Of a DNA stretch of 35,393 nucleotides, positions 24,591 through 32,143 are shown piece by piece. The stretch's first letter is position 1. Each line of letters begins with the position of its first letter. Source of the DNA: an uncultured Christensenellaceae bacterium (GTDB lineage: Bacteria > Bacillota > Clostridia > Christensenellales > Borkfalkiaceae); NCBI GenBank assembly GCA_910588685.1, contig CAJUPX010000021.1, positions 1 to 35,393 of the forward strand. Direction: 5' to 3'. The notes below the pieces were generated by a model, which was not told the origin of the DNA, searched no databases, and saw nothing but the letters and a program-made list of their open reading frames with translations. The translations under genes were made by a program, and so were the position numbers.

Positions 24591-24617
24591 ACGCCGCCGC
24601 AAATTTTGCGGCGGCGT
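24591..24617. terminator. GC-rich hairpin, possible terminator
   Basis: ACGCCGCCGCAAA and TTTGCGGCGGCGT pair perfectly around one base. It lies beyond the mazF terminator on the minus strand and may be a second stop signal. Confidence 0.5.
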
Positions 24618-24625
24618 ATAATTAA

Positions 24626-24650
24626 AAGCGGGAGTTTAACGCTCCCGCTT
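24626..24650 (-). terminator. Terminator of mazF
   Basis: AAGCGGGAG and CTCCCGCTT form a 9-bp stem with a 7-base loop; on the minus strand TTTTAATT follows. It lies 23 bases after the mazF stop. Confidence 0.8.
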
Positions 24651-24673
24651 AGTAAATTGATTTACAGAGATTA

Positions 24674-25021
24674 TTACTTTGCAAAGCCCAAACTTATTAA
24701 AATGGCTTTGTCTACTTTCGACATAGTTAATTCGTTGAGCTCGCCTATACGCTCTTTTAATCTTCGCTTGTCGAGTGTGCGTATCTGTTCGAGAAGTATT
24801 ACCGAATCCCGCGCAAGTCCGTAATCGGAAGACGGAAGCTCGATATGCGTAGGCAGCTTTGCCTTGTTTATTTTACTCGTCACCGCCGCCGCAATCACCG
24901 TCGGTGAATATTTATTGCCGACGTCGTTCTGTACGACTAATACGGGTCTTATACCTCCCTGCTCGCTGCCGACCACAGGCGAAAGATCGGCGTAATAAAG
25001 TTCTCCTCGCTTAATATTCAT
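24674..25021 (-). CDS. mazF: MazF/EndoA-type mRNA interferase, without a visible antitoxin
   Basis: A 115-residue endoribonuclease toxin of the MazF/PemK family that cuts mRNA at short specific sites. It starts KRGELYYADLSPVVGSEQGG and continues RPVLVVQND, then TVIAAAVTSKI and DSVILLEQIRTLDKRRL, which closely match Firmicutes EndoA. GAGGT lies 5 bases before the ATG. The antitoxin, usually a small ribbon-helix-helix gene directly upstream, is absent: only 95 bases lie between this gene and the exchanger upstream. The antitoxin may be elsewhere, as for some Clostridia. Confidence 0.92.
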   Translation of the reverse strand: MNIKRGELYYADLSPVVGSEQGGIRPVLVVQNDVGNKYSPTVIAAAVTSKINKAKLPTHIELPSSDYGLARDSVILLEQIRTLDKRRLKERIGELNELTMSKVDKAILISLGFAK

Positions 25022-25116
25022 AACTACCTCACGGGGAATTTTACATACGGAGTATAATATATAATATGTAATTCCCTATGATTATTGTTGACGGCTTAGC
25101 GCGGTTTTATACCCGC

Positions 25117-26214
25117 TTAATAGACATTTATTACGCCGTAATAGTTCATAAACAGTACGGCGTAATACGCGGCAAGACATACAAGAAGCGTAACGCCCGC
25201 AATTTTACCGAGGCTCTTGCTTCTGCCGAACGAGAACGCAAAAATAATTACAGCCGCCGCAAGCGCCACAAGACCGCTTACAAGCCCCTCCGCGGTGAAC
25301 GCAAGCCCGTCCGCGCCAGAGCACACCACTCCGAGTCCGCCGATAAGCAGTATATTTGCTATATTGCTGCCTATTATATTGCCTGTTGCAATGCCAACGT
25401 CGCCCTTTTTTGCCGCCGAAACCGAGGTTACAAGCTCGGGCAGCGACGTTCCGAACGCCACAACGGTTATTGCCACTATTTCCGTAGGAATTTTAAGAAC
25501 GTCCTCCGCGATATACTGTGCGGAATTTACCACAAGCTGCGCGCCGCCTATTACCATAATAAGTCCCACTACCGTAAGCGCGACCAAAAAGAGCGTTTTA
25601 CCTTTTAACGCCTCGTACTTCTGTTTTAAACCTGCAATCGCGCCGCTCGCGGACGGCAGAGTGTTGTCGCCCTCGAAAACCGCCGACGTTGCGGTAGTTT
25701 CCTCCATTCTGGATTTGGACTGCTTGAACGCCGCAAAAATAGTATACCCCATAAACGCAAGATAGAGCGAGAGCAATATAAGCCCCTCCCACCATTCAAA
25801 ACGACCGTCGGGCTTACCAGTAAATCCGAACAGCACGAAAAGCGCGCTTACGCCTATGAGCAACGGCAAATCGACTATGCGCGAGCTTTTATCAACCGGC
25901 AGGTTACATATAACCGCGGATATGCCTAAAATAAGCAATATATTTATTATATTGCTACCGGTAATATTTCCTACGATTATACCGCCCTCGCCCTTTATAG
26001 CGCCTACCACCGTAACCGCCATTTCAGGCGCGCTCGTTCCGAGCGCAACCACGGTTAAACCTATTATAAACGTGGATACTTTGAGTTTTTCGGCAATGCC
26101 CGACGCGCCGTCCACAAAAAAGTCGGCGCCCAGAACGAGCAAAACAAAACCTATCAGCAGTAAAAAGACCTGTAAAACCGCATAAGCGGGGTTAACGGCG
26201 CAAAACGAATACAT
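25117..26214 (-). CDS. CaCA-family cation exchanger (YrbG-like), Mn2+ riboswitch-controlled
   Basis: A 365-residue, 10-11-helix membrane protein. Both alpha repeats are clear: ALGTSAPEMAVTVVGAIKGE (about 55-75) with NITGSNIINILLILG, and AFGTSLPELVTSVSAAKKGD (about 255-275) with NIIGSNIANILLIGG. The family exchanges Ca2+ for Na+ or H+, and some members move Mn2+. The riboswitch in front argues for Mn2+ (or Mn2+/Ca2+) export here. The ATG at 26214 is used because AGGAG is 6 bases upstream; the ATG at 26220 touches the SD. A 10-bp hairpin (25131-25165) lies inside the 3' end. A low-complexity polar loop, KSRMEETTATSAV, separates the halves. Confidence 0.9.
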   Translation of the reverse strand: MYSFCAVNPAYAVLQVFLLLIGFVLLVLGADFFVDGASGIAEKLKVSTFIIGLTVVALGTSAPEMAVTVVGAIKGEGGIIVGNITGSNIINILLILGISAVICNLPVDKSSRIVDLPLLIGVSALFVLFGFTGKPDGRFEWWEGLILLSLYLAFMGYTIFAAFKQSKSRMEETTATSAVFEGDNTLPSASGAIAGLKQKYEALKGKTLFLVALTVVGLIMVIGGAQLVVNSAQYIAEDVLKIPTEIVAITVVAFGTSLPELVTSVSAAKKGDVGIATGNIIGSNIANILLIGGLGVVCSGADGLAFTAEGLVSGLVALAAAVIIFAFSFGRSKSLGKIAGVTLLVCLAAYYAVLFMNYYGVINVY

Positions 26215-26248
26215 AAACATCTCCTATATGTAGTTTGCACGGGAAAAT

Positions 26249-26282
26249 AAAAAAGACCCGCGGCAAATATTACCGAAAGTCT
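26249..26282 (-). terminator. Riboswitch expression platform: intrinsic terminator
   Basis: On the minus strand AGACTTTCGGTAA and TTGCCGCGGGTCT form a 13-bp stem with one mismatch and three G-U pairs, followed by TTTTTT. The 5' arm reuses the ACTTTC that closes the aptamer's P1, so aptamer folding and termination exclude each other. Confidence 0.8.
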
Positions 26283-26365
26283 TGTTCCTTAATATCTAAG
26301 GGGCTGCCACACGATTTTTAATCGGGGTGTGTTGCGGCATACCTGTTAACTACTCCCTTTCACGT
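26275..26365 (-). promoter_or_regulatory. yybP-ykoY-type Mn2+ riboswitch aptamer
   Basis: On the minus strand the leader has the family's conserved ends: GAAAGGGAGTAG at the 5' side (26350-26361) and AACAAGACTTTC at the 3' side (26275-26286), which pair as P1. Between them lie CACAC/GTGTG and CCTTA/TAAGG hairpins and the GCAGCCCC element. Ligand binding should stabilise P1, break the terminator and switch the exchanger on at high Mn2+. The call rests on remembered consensus, not on a covariance search. Confidence 0.75.
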
Positions 26366-26370
26366 ATTGA

Positions 26371-26399
26371 ATTTTAACAGAGTTTTTTTAAGCTGTCAA
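26371..26399 (-). promoter_or_regulatory. Promoter of the riboswitch/exchanger transcript
   Basis: On the minus strand a perfect TTGACA (26394-26399), 17 bases, TAAAAT (26371-26376). The -35 box lies in the last codons of the upstream nnr gene. Confidence 0.8.
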
Positions 26400-27821
26400 G
26401 CTTTTTATTGCCAAATGCAGGCAATTTAATATATCTTCCGCGGTAGCGCAGTAATCTGTTTTATCCGCGGCGGCAATTTCCGCCGCTTTGCCGAACGTAT
26501 ACGCCGCGCAAACCGCTGCGTCAAACGGAGCAACTCCGCGCGCAACCGTACCGCACATAAATCCCGCGAGCATATCTCCGCTGCCGCCCTTTGCAAGCGC
26601 AGTTGACCCCGTAACGTTAAGCACTGTTTTTTTGCCGTCGGTTATTATGCTTGCGGCGTTTTTCAACAGCATAGTTACGCCGTATTCGCAGGCAAAGCGT
26701 TGGGCTTCGGCTACGGGATTTTGCAGAATTTGCTCTGTTGTAAGCCCCGTAAGCCGCGAAAATTCTTTGATATGCGGCGTTAAAATCACGCTGCATTTTG
26801 CATTTTTCAAAATTCCGCAGCCGTATTCGGACAGCGAATTGAGCCCGTCCGCGTCTATTATGAGCGTACCGCCGTAATTTTTAAGCGCACTATCAATTAA
26901 ATTATACAATTCACGGCTAACGCCCGAACCGCAGCCTATTGCAATTGCATTTGCCGTAAAATCGGGCTGTCTGTTGAATATAACCTGCGGAAGCGACGCA
27001 GTAAGCGCGTATTTTACGCATTCCGCCGAAGTAAGCTTTGTATAGCCGCAGCCCGATTTTAAACACGCCGCAGCGCAGAGAGCCGCCGCGCCCGTGTACT
27101 TTTCCGAGCCGGCAACGAGGTTAGCGCAGCCGTACGTACCCTTATGGGAATTGCGGCGGCGCTCGGGATAAAAATTTTTTATATCGCCGTCAGTGTATAC
27201 GACCGCGTAATCGGCGTCCGGGCAGGTTATGCCGATATCGGCTTTTACTATCTCACCGCAATAATCCATACCGTCGCCGAGAAAAAAGCCCGATTTATAC
27301 TCAGCGACAGCGACCGTTTTATAAGCTTTTACCGCAACGCCCAAAACCTTTCCGTTATCTCCGTTTAAACCGCTTGGAATGTCTGCGGAAATAACAAACG
27401 CGCCCGAGCCGTTTATCCCGTTTACTATACCTGCGTAATTGCCGCAAACAGGACGGCATAGCCCTGTGCCGAACAGGCAGTCTACAATAATATCCCCGCA
27501 TATATGCTGCGAATACCCGCCTTTATAATGCGCTTTTTCGCGTTCGCAATCAGGAGAAAGTTTTCCGTCCGCGGCATATACTTTCACGTTATAGCCGAGC
27601 TCTAAAAGCTGTTCCGCGCATACGTAGCCGTCACCGCCGTTATTACCCGGACCGCAAACCACAAGCACGCTGTTTACGCAAAGCTCTTTTGCGCATTTTT
27701 GCACTTCTCCAGCAATTGCACCCCCTGCGCGGCGCATTAACGTGCGGGTCGAAATTTTCAGTTCATTAACAGTATATTCGTCGGCACGCCTCATTTGCGC
27801 ATTGTTTAATACTCTTATCAT
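26388..27821 (-). CDS. nnr: Bifunctional NAD(P)H-hydrate epimerase/ADP-dependent dehydratase
   Basis: A 477-residue two-domain repair enzyme. The N-terminal YjeF_N epimerase (residues 1-205) shows MRRADEYTV, VVCGPGNNGGDGYVCAEQL and DIIVDCLFGTGL. The C-terminal ribokinase-like dehydratase (from about 215) shows NSHKGTYGCANLVAGS, LIIDADGLN, VILTPHIKEFSRL and TALAKGGSGDMLAGF. Together they restore damaged NADHX and NADPHX. The ATG at 27821 overlaps the birA stop (ATGA); a longer frame into birA is rejected. Last gene of the yigZ-recX-birA-nnr string. The usual neighbour acpS is not present. Confidence 0.95.
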   Translation of the reverse strand: MIRVLNNAQMRRADEYTVNELKISTRTLMRRAGGAIAGEVQKCAKELCVNSVLVVCGPGNNGGDGYVCAEQLLELGYNVKVYAADGKLSPDCEREKAHYKGGYSQHICGDIIVDCLFGTGLCRPVCGNYAGIVNGINGSGAFVISADIPSGLNGDNGKVLGVAVKAYKTVAVAEYKSGFFLGDGMDYCGEIVKADIGITCPDADYAVVYTDGDIKNFYPERRRNSHKGTYGCANLVAGSEKYTGAAALCAAACLKSGCGYTKLTSAECVKYALTASLPQVIFNRQPDFTANAIAIGCGSGVSRELYNLIDSALKNYGGTLIIDADGLNSLSEYGCGILKNAKCSVILTPHIKEFSRLTGLTTEQILQNPVAEAQRFACEYGVTMLLKNAASIITDGKKTVLNVTGSTALAKGGSGDMLAGFMCGTVARGVAPFDAAVCAAYTFGKAAEIAAADKTDYCATAEDILNCLHLAIKSLTA

Positions 27822-28498
27822 AATCTTAAACTGACCTCCGCCGCGCTGATTGTGCGCGTTACCCCGCAATCGGAAACAATCAGGTTTCCGCCCCCGTCTA
27901 TATCAAGCGCGACAACCTGTTTTTCGCCCGAGAGCTCTTTAAGCAGAACAGTTTTGCCAAAATAATTTATATAGCTTTTGTACTCTTCCAAAGTATAGCT
28001 TTTTTGCAGATTATTTATAAAAATCCGAGTAATATTTTTAATATCCTGTCTTTTCCCTGTCTGTTCTTTTACGGACGTAGCAATTTCCCTCAGCGCCGCA
28101 GGCAAATTGTTGTTTACGTTTATTCCTATGCCGACAACCGAGCGCGTTATACAGCCCCCCGAAAAACTGTTTTCAATTAGCGTGCCGCTAATTTTTCTTC
28201 CGTTTACAAGCACGTCGTTCGCCCAGCGCACGACAGGCATTATACCGAGCTCTTCAAGCGTTCTGCATACCGCCGCGCACGCGTCAACCATTATACGAAA
28301 GGCGTTCTGCGCGGGAAAACTTTTGTAATGACGCATTACGGAGAGGTATAGCCCGCCCTTTTCAGACGAAAAACTTCTGCCCTTGGTGCCCTTGCCGCCG
28401 GTCTGCCTCTCCGCTATTACTATTATATCTTGCCCGCAGTCAACGCGTTTGCAGTATTCGTTTGTGGAGTCGGTGCTTTTAAGCTCAATAATCTTCAT
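27818..28498 (-). CDS. birA: Biotin--[acetyl-CoA carboxylase] ligase, catalytic domain only
   Basis: A 226-residue biotin protein ligase. Motifs are ELKSTDSTNEYCK, the biotin/AMP loop AERQTGGKGTKGRSFSSEKG (family GRGRxGR, here GKGTKGR), RWANDVLVNGRKISGTLIE and SVVGIGINVN. The short C-terminal SH3-like domain ends the protein. There is no N-terminal winged helix, so it is a non-regulatory group I enzyme. GGGGA lies 5 bases before the ATG at 28498, which overlaps recX by 14 bases; the longer frame upstream is inside recX and is rejected. Confidence 0.93.
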   Translation of the reverse strand: MKIIELKSTDSTNEYCKRVDCGQDIIVIAERQTGGKGTKGRSFSSEKGGLYLSVMRHYKSFPAQNAFRIMVDACAAVCRTLEELGIMPVVRWANDVLVNGRKISGTLIENSFSGGCITRSVVGIGINVNNNLPAALREIATSVKEQTGKRQDIKNITRIFINNLQKSYTLEEYKSYINYFGKTVLLKELSGEKQVVALDIDGGGNLIVSDCGVTRTISAAEVSLRL

Positions 28499-29102
28499 CA
28501 CATTCCCCGAACGCCTGCGCCGCAGACTTTGCGGTATCGTAGCCGAAGCCCTTGGAAAGCAGGTATTTATAGCCTTTGAGTATATTTTCGCGCGAGTTTT
28601 CTTTGCCGCGCATATACTTTTGCAGTACCAAAAGAGCTTCGCCGCAGTTCTCTTCAAAGTCGCCGAGCGCATTATCTATAGCACGCCTGTCCGCGCCGCG
28701 TTTTATAAGCTCGGCTTGCAAAGCTCGCTTGCCCTTGCCCTTTGCGCCGTTTATGTACGCGCGGCAATACTGCACGTCGTCGATAAGGTTATAATAGCGC
28801 AATTTTTCAAGCACGTAATCGCAAACCGCGGGCGAATAACCCTTTTTTTCGAGAAAATCACGCATTTGTTTTTGCGTTTTCATAGACGCGGACAGGTGAG
28901 TCATAGCTTTATCCACCGCCTGGCTTTTTTCGGTTTCGAGCTGTATGGCATCAAGCTCGCTTTTTTCTATGTGCATACCCGCTTTAAGACGGTATTTAAC
29001 CGCCACTTCGAGTTTTATGCCGCAGTAAAACGCGCCGTCGATATATATACTGCAACGCGTTTTGTCTTTTTTTTGAGTTTCAACAGACGTTATTTCGGAC
29101 AT
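28485..29102 (-). CDS. recX: Regulatory protein RecX
   Basis: A 205-residue all-helical protein of the RecX family, which restrains RecA filaments. The family pattern is seen in HLSASMKTQKQMRDFLEKKG, VLEKLRYYNLIDDVQYCRAY, KGKRALQAELIKRGADRRAI and GYKYLLSKGFGYDTAKSAA. The length suits the Firmicutes type with an extra N-terminal beta region. It follows the remains of a kinase gene by one base and overlaps birA by 14 bases, so translation is coupled. No SD is obvious. Confidence 0.92.
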   Translation of the reverse strand: MSEITSVETQKKDKTRCSIYIDGAFYCGIKLEVAVKYRLKAGMHIEKSELDAIQLETEKSQAVDKAMTHLSASMKTQKQMRDFLEKKGYSPAVCDYVLEKLRYYNLIDDVQYCRAYINGAKGKGKRALQAELIKRGADRRAIDNALGDFEENCGEALLVLQKYMRGKENSRENILKGYKYLLSKGFGYDTAKSAAQAFGECDEDY

Positions 29103-29103
29103 T

Positions 29104-29291
29104 TTATATCTCCGACAGGTGTTTTAATAGCTTTTTGCGCGTTTTGAATACAAACACCCTGCCTTTGCATAATTCCATTATTTCCTTAAAGTAGCATCAA
29201 GGTGCAATGCGCGTAAACCGTATTTTTCTCCCAACATACGAGCAAGCGTGGATTTACCGCTGCCGCTGTAACCAATTACATAAATTTTCAT
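29104..29291 (-). pseudogene. Remnant of a P-loop kinase gene (adenylate kinase/FlaR-like)
   Basis: The start (ATG at 29291) overlaps the yigZ stop as ATGA and reads KIYVIGYSGSGKSTLARMLG with an intact Walker A, then about 38 residues in it hits a stop (TAA). Two bases out of frame, the DNA continues as KEIMELCKGRVFVFKTRKKL and stops at 29104-29106, one base before recX. This is the typical C-terminus of small adenylate-kinase-like 'topology modulation' (FlaR) proteins of about 170 residues. The middle of the gene is gone, so an internal deletion with frameshift left both ends in place. Confidence 0.8.
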
Positions 29292-29914
29292 AACTTAAAA
29301 GGGAAATAGTATTCCCTGATTTTTTTTATTTTGACCCTGCCGTTAAGCCTGTTTATCAATCCCGCCTCAAACTGCTCCGCGTTGTCTTTTTTTACGGCGG
29401 CGGTAAAATAAACCTCGTTTGAATATTCTACGTTTATAAGGTCTGCGCCGTTTTCGGAAAAATACCGCGTTACCGCGTCAACCGCTGAATAATCAACCAA
29501 GTATTGACTCTCCTCGCACTGTTCGTACAAAACCTTTTGAGCGGCGGATACGTTTTCCGCAACCGAGCCGGAATATGCGCGGACAAGCCCGCCCGCGCCG
29601 AGTTTTATTCCGCCGAAATAACGCGTAACGACCACGGCAGTCTGCACGAGTTTATTTGATTTTAATACTTCGAGCATAGGCATACCCGCGGTACCCTGCG
29701 GCTCGCCGTTGTCTGAAAACCTTAAAAAGTTGCCCGCGGTATCAGCAATATACGCGTAGCAGTTATGGGTTGCGTCGGAATATTTTTTGGAAATTTCCGC
29801 AATAAAAGATACCGCTTCCTCCTCGCTTTCCACGTGGCGGGAAGTGGTTATAAACTTGGATTTTTCAATTGTTTTGCGGGTTACGCACTCACCCGAAACA
29901 GATAAATACGACAT
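29288..29914 (-). CDS. yigZ: YigZ/IMPACT family protein (UPF0029)
   Basis: A 208-residue protein of the widespread YigZ/IMPACT family, linked to translation and stress but without an agreed reaction. N-terminal domain motifs are KSKFITTSRHVESEEEAVSF, HNCYAYI, RFSDNGEPQGTAGMPMLEVL and VTRYFGGIKLGAGGLVRAYS; the C-terminal DUF1949 ferredoxin-like domain follows from about residue 135. The ATG at 29914 matches the family start; it has no SD and lies 12 bases past a possible -10 box. First gene of the recX/birA/nnr string. Confidence 0.92.
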   Translation of the reverse strand: MSYLSVSGECVTRKTIEKSKFITTSRHVESEEEAVSFIAEISKKYSDATHNCYAYIADTAGNFLRFSDNGEPQGTAGMPMLEVLKSNKLVQTAVVVTRYFGGIKLGAGGLVRAYSGSVAENVSAAQKVLYEQCEESQYLVDYSAVDAVTRYFSENGADLINVEYSNEVYFTAAVKKDNAEQFEAGLINRLNGRVKIKKIREYYFPFKL

Positions 29915-29926
29915 AATGTTTTTGTA

Positions 29927-29954
29927 GTTATAGAAAACGCGGAGAAACGAGCAA
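29927..29954 (-). promoter_or_regulatory. Possible promoter of the yigZ string
   Basis: On the minus strand TTGCTC (29949-29954), 16 bases, TATAAC (29927-29932). Leader would be about 5-12 bases. Confidence 0.4.
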
Positions 29955-30022
29955 GACAAGGAGTGTGAGCACTAAACACAGGGAGCTAAAAACTCAGAGA
30001 AGCAAGCAGTTCAAGGCGCGGG

Positions 30023-30074
30023 ACTTTTTTACGAAGGGGAGTTTACTTATACGTAAATGACCCGAGAAAAAAGT
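30023..30074. repeat. Long imperfect inverted repeat between yigZ and tyrS
   Basis: ACTTTTTT at 30023 and AAAAAAGT ending at 30074 are the tips of arms of about 24 bases (also GTTTAC/GTAAA near the centre) with a few mismatches around ACTTATAC. The surrounding 29960-30120 has no reading frame, is less AT-rich than other gaps and looks like part of a dispersed intergenic element, which would need a genome search. Confidence 0.5.
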
Positions 30075-30120
30075 TACGCAACGCCGAAATGCGCCGCTTA
30101 TACGCGTTTTGCGGGAGCAA

Positions 30121-30145
30121 TAAGCCCGCTATACGAGCGGGCTTA
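30121..30145 (-). terminator. Terminator-like hairpin at the end of tyrS
   Basis: TAAGCCCGC and GCGGGCTTA form a 9-bp stem with a 7-base loop. The tyrS stop codon (30129-30131) is inside it, and the T-run after it is poor. Confidence 0.55.
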
Positions 30146-31322
30146 CAACTATTTTAAAGTGAATTTTTTTGCCTTTATGAATTACGTCGCCGCTCTTGAC
30201 GGGCGCGTTAATATCGGTTACTTTACCGTCGTTTAACGACACGCCGCCCTGCTGAATAAGCCTGCGCGCTTCGCCGTTACTCGCGCATATTCCCGCGGCA
30301 ACAAGAACGGGTATAATTGTAGCCGTTTCAACTTTAACTTCCTTTTCGGGCAGTTCGCCGCCGCCGCCGAACGCCGCGCGCGCCGCCGCCTGCGCTTTGT
30401 TTGCCGCGTCTTCGCCGTGAACGAGTTTTGTAAGCTCGTAAGCTAAAATTTCCTTTTTCTCGTTAATGCGCTCTGCGCTCCAGCCGTCCATTTCACGTAT
30501 TGTTTCAAGCGGGATAAAGGTGAGCATTTTAACGCACTTCATAACGTCTTTGTCGTCAACGTTGCGCCAATACTGGTAGAACTCGTAAGGGGGCGTTTTG
30601 TTTTCGTCGAGCCAAACCGCGCCTTTTGCCGTTTTGCCCATCTTTTTCCCCTCGCTGTTTAGCAGCAGCGTTATGGTCATAGCGTACGCGTCTTTACCGC
30701 TTTTCTTTCTTATAAGCTCGGTGCCGGCAAGCATATTGCTCCACTGGTCGTCGCCGCCGAACTGCATATTGCAGCCGTATTTGCGGCTTAAATACCAAAA
30801 GTCGTAAGCCTGCATAATCATATAGTTAAATTCAAGGAAAGAAAGCCCCTTTTCCATTCGCTGCTTGTAGCACTCCGCGCGGAGCATATTGTTAACGGTA
30901 AAGCACGCGCCCACCTCGCGCAAAAGCTCTACGTAGTTAAGACCGAGCAGCCAGTCGGCGTTGTTGGCTATAATAGCCTTGTCCTCGCCGAACTCTATAA
31001 ACTTTTCCATCTGTTTTCTAAAACATTCGCAGTTGCGGTTTATTGTTTCGGGAGTGAGCATAGAGCGCATATCCGTTCTGCCGGTCGGGTCGCCGATATA
31101 ACCGGTGCCGCCGCCGAGCAGAACAACGGGTTTATTGCCCGCCATCTGCAATCTTTTCATAAGACAGAGCGCCATAAAATGCCCTACGTGAAGCGAATCC
31201 GCCGTGGGGTCGAAACCTATATAAAATTTAGCGCCGCCGCCGTTTATGAGCGAACGTATTTCCTCTTCGTCGGTTACCTGCGCTATTAATCCTCTCTCTT
31301 TCAGTTCTTCAAAAATACCCAT
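30129..31322 (-). CDS. tyrS: Tyrosyl-tRNA synthetase
   Basis: A 397-residue class I aminoacyl-tRNA synthetase that charges tRNA-Tyr. HIGH motif is HVGH at 45-48, KMSKS is KMGKT at 227-231, GDDQWSN at 190-196 belongs to the tyrosine site, and an S4 RNA-binding domain covers about residues 330-397. The KMGKT spacing and length fit the TyrRS type found in part of the Firmicutes. AGAGGA lies 8 bases before the ATG. No T-box leader is present: the promoter leaves a leader of only about 20 bases. Confidence 0.96.
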   Translation of the reverse strand: MGIFEELKERGLIAQVTDEEEIRSLINGGGAKFYIGFDPTADSLHVGHFMALCLMKRLQMAGNKPVVLLGGGTGYIGDPTGRTDMRSMLTPETINRNCECFRKQMEKFIEFGEDKAIIANNADWLLGLNYVELLREVGACFTVNNMLRAECYKQRMEKGLSFLEFNYMIMQAYDFWYLSRKYGCNMQFGGDDQWSNMLAGTELIRKKSGKDAYAMTITLLLNSEGKKMGKTAKGAVWLDENKTPPYEFYQYWRNVDDKDVMKCVKMLTFIPLETIREMDGWSAERINEKKEILAYELTKLVHGEDAANKAQAAARAAFGGGGELPEKEVKVETATIIPVLVAAGICASNGEARRLIQQGGVSLNDGKVTDINAPVKSGDVIHKGKKIHFKIVVSPLV

Positions 31323-31342
31323 AATTTTATCCTCTGTAAAGT

Positions 31343-31371
31343 ATTATAACAAGTAATCGGGTAATTTGCAA
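31343..31371 (-). promoter_or_regulatory. Promoter of tyrS
   Basis: On the minus strand TTGCAA (31366-31371), 17 bases, TATAAT (31343-31348). The -35 box is just past the sigK stop. Confidence 0.75.
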
Positions 31372-31377
31372 ATATTT

Positions 31378-32082
31378 TCAGTCCGTAAAAAAATCTTCCT
31401 TATTAAGGCACTCGCGCGCTTTTTCGATTGCCCGCTTTTCTATCCGCGATATGTACGAACGCGAAATTCCAAGTTTTTTTGCAACCTCTCGCTGGGCGAG
31501 CGACACCTCGTTTTCGAGCCCGTATCTGAGCGAAAGAATAGTATACTCGCGCTCCGAGAGAATTTTTTTGAGAACGGCAACAAATTTTTCGCGCTGAATA
31601 GATTTTTCCACCTGCGCGAAAACGCTGTCCTCTTTCTCCGACAAAAGGTCTATAAGCGTAAGCTCGTTTCCGTCTTTATCCGTGCCTACGGGGTCTGTCA
31701 GCGACACGTTGTTCTTGTGCTTTTTACCCGAACGCAACAGCATTAAAATTTCGTTTTCGATACACCGCGCGGTATAGGTTGCAAGCTGCGTGCCCTTTCC
31801 GTCGCGATACGTGTTAATGGCTTTTATAAGTCCGATAGAGCCGACCGACAAAAGGTCGTCTGTTTCAGCCGCGCCCGTGTACTTTTTTACTATGTGCGCA
31901 ACGAGGCGCATATTGTGGCGTACGAGTATTTCTTTGGCGTTTTCGTCGCCCTCACGGGCAAGCTCCAGATATTTTTTTTCGTCCTCGGACGACAGGGGCT
32001 TAGGAAATGTTCCGCCGCCGCGCACCATACCCGTGAAAAGAAATATTTTACCGAATAATAAATTTAAAAAATCAAAAAACAT
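31378..32082 (-). CDS. sigK: RNA polymerase sporulation sigma factor SigK, uninterrupted
   Basis: A 234-residue sigma-70 family factor for late mother-cell gene expression. The hydrophobic N-terminus (residues 2-18, FFDFLNLLFGKIFLF) is the pro-sequence that is usually cut off, followed by GTFPKPLSSEDEKKYLELAR. Region 2 has HNMRLVAHIVKKY, DDLLSVGSIGLIKAI and TYTARCIENEI; region 4 has LSEREYTILSLRYGL and the HTH QREVAKKLGISRSYISRIEK. No skin-type insertion splits the gene. AGAGG lies about 9 bases before the ATG, and a sigma-E-like promoter is upstream. It is separate from tyrS. Confidence 0.95.
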   Translation of the reverse strand: MFFDFLNLLFGKIFLFTGMVRGGGTFPKPLSSEDEKKYLELAREGDENAKEILVRHNMRLVAHIVKKYTGAAETDDLLSVGSIGLIKAINTYRDGKGTQLATYTARCIENEILMLLRSGKKHKNNVSLTDPVGTDKDGNELTLIDLLSEKEDSVFAQVEKSIQREKFVAVLKKILSEREYTILSLRYGLENEVSLAQREVAKKLGISRSYISRIEKRAIEKARECLNKEDFFTD

Positions 32083-32100
32083 ACTCTAACCTCTCTGGAT

Positions 32101-32130
32101 AGAATATGTTTTCGACAGTTTGTACTATTC
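32101..32130 (-). promoter_or_regulatory. Sigma-E-type promoter of sigK
   Basis: On the minus strand GAATAGT (32124-32130), 15 bases, CATATTCT (32101-32108), close to the sigma-E consensus (KMATATT, 14-15 bases, CATACAMT). sigK is a known sigma-E target in spore formers. Nearby sigma-A boxes are poor. Confidence 0.6.
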
Positions 32131-32143
32131 TTTTTAAACGTTA

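Noticed and set aside
28383..29147. Open frame of 254 codons on the plus strand
   Set aside because: It lies antisense to recX and birA, which are certain, and its translation has no family pattern.
31323..31377. T-box leader for tyrS
   Set aside because: Only about 20 bases separate the predicted transcript start from the ATG; there is no room for a T-box.
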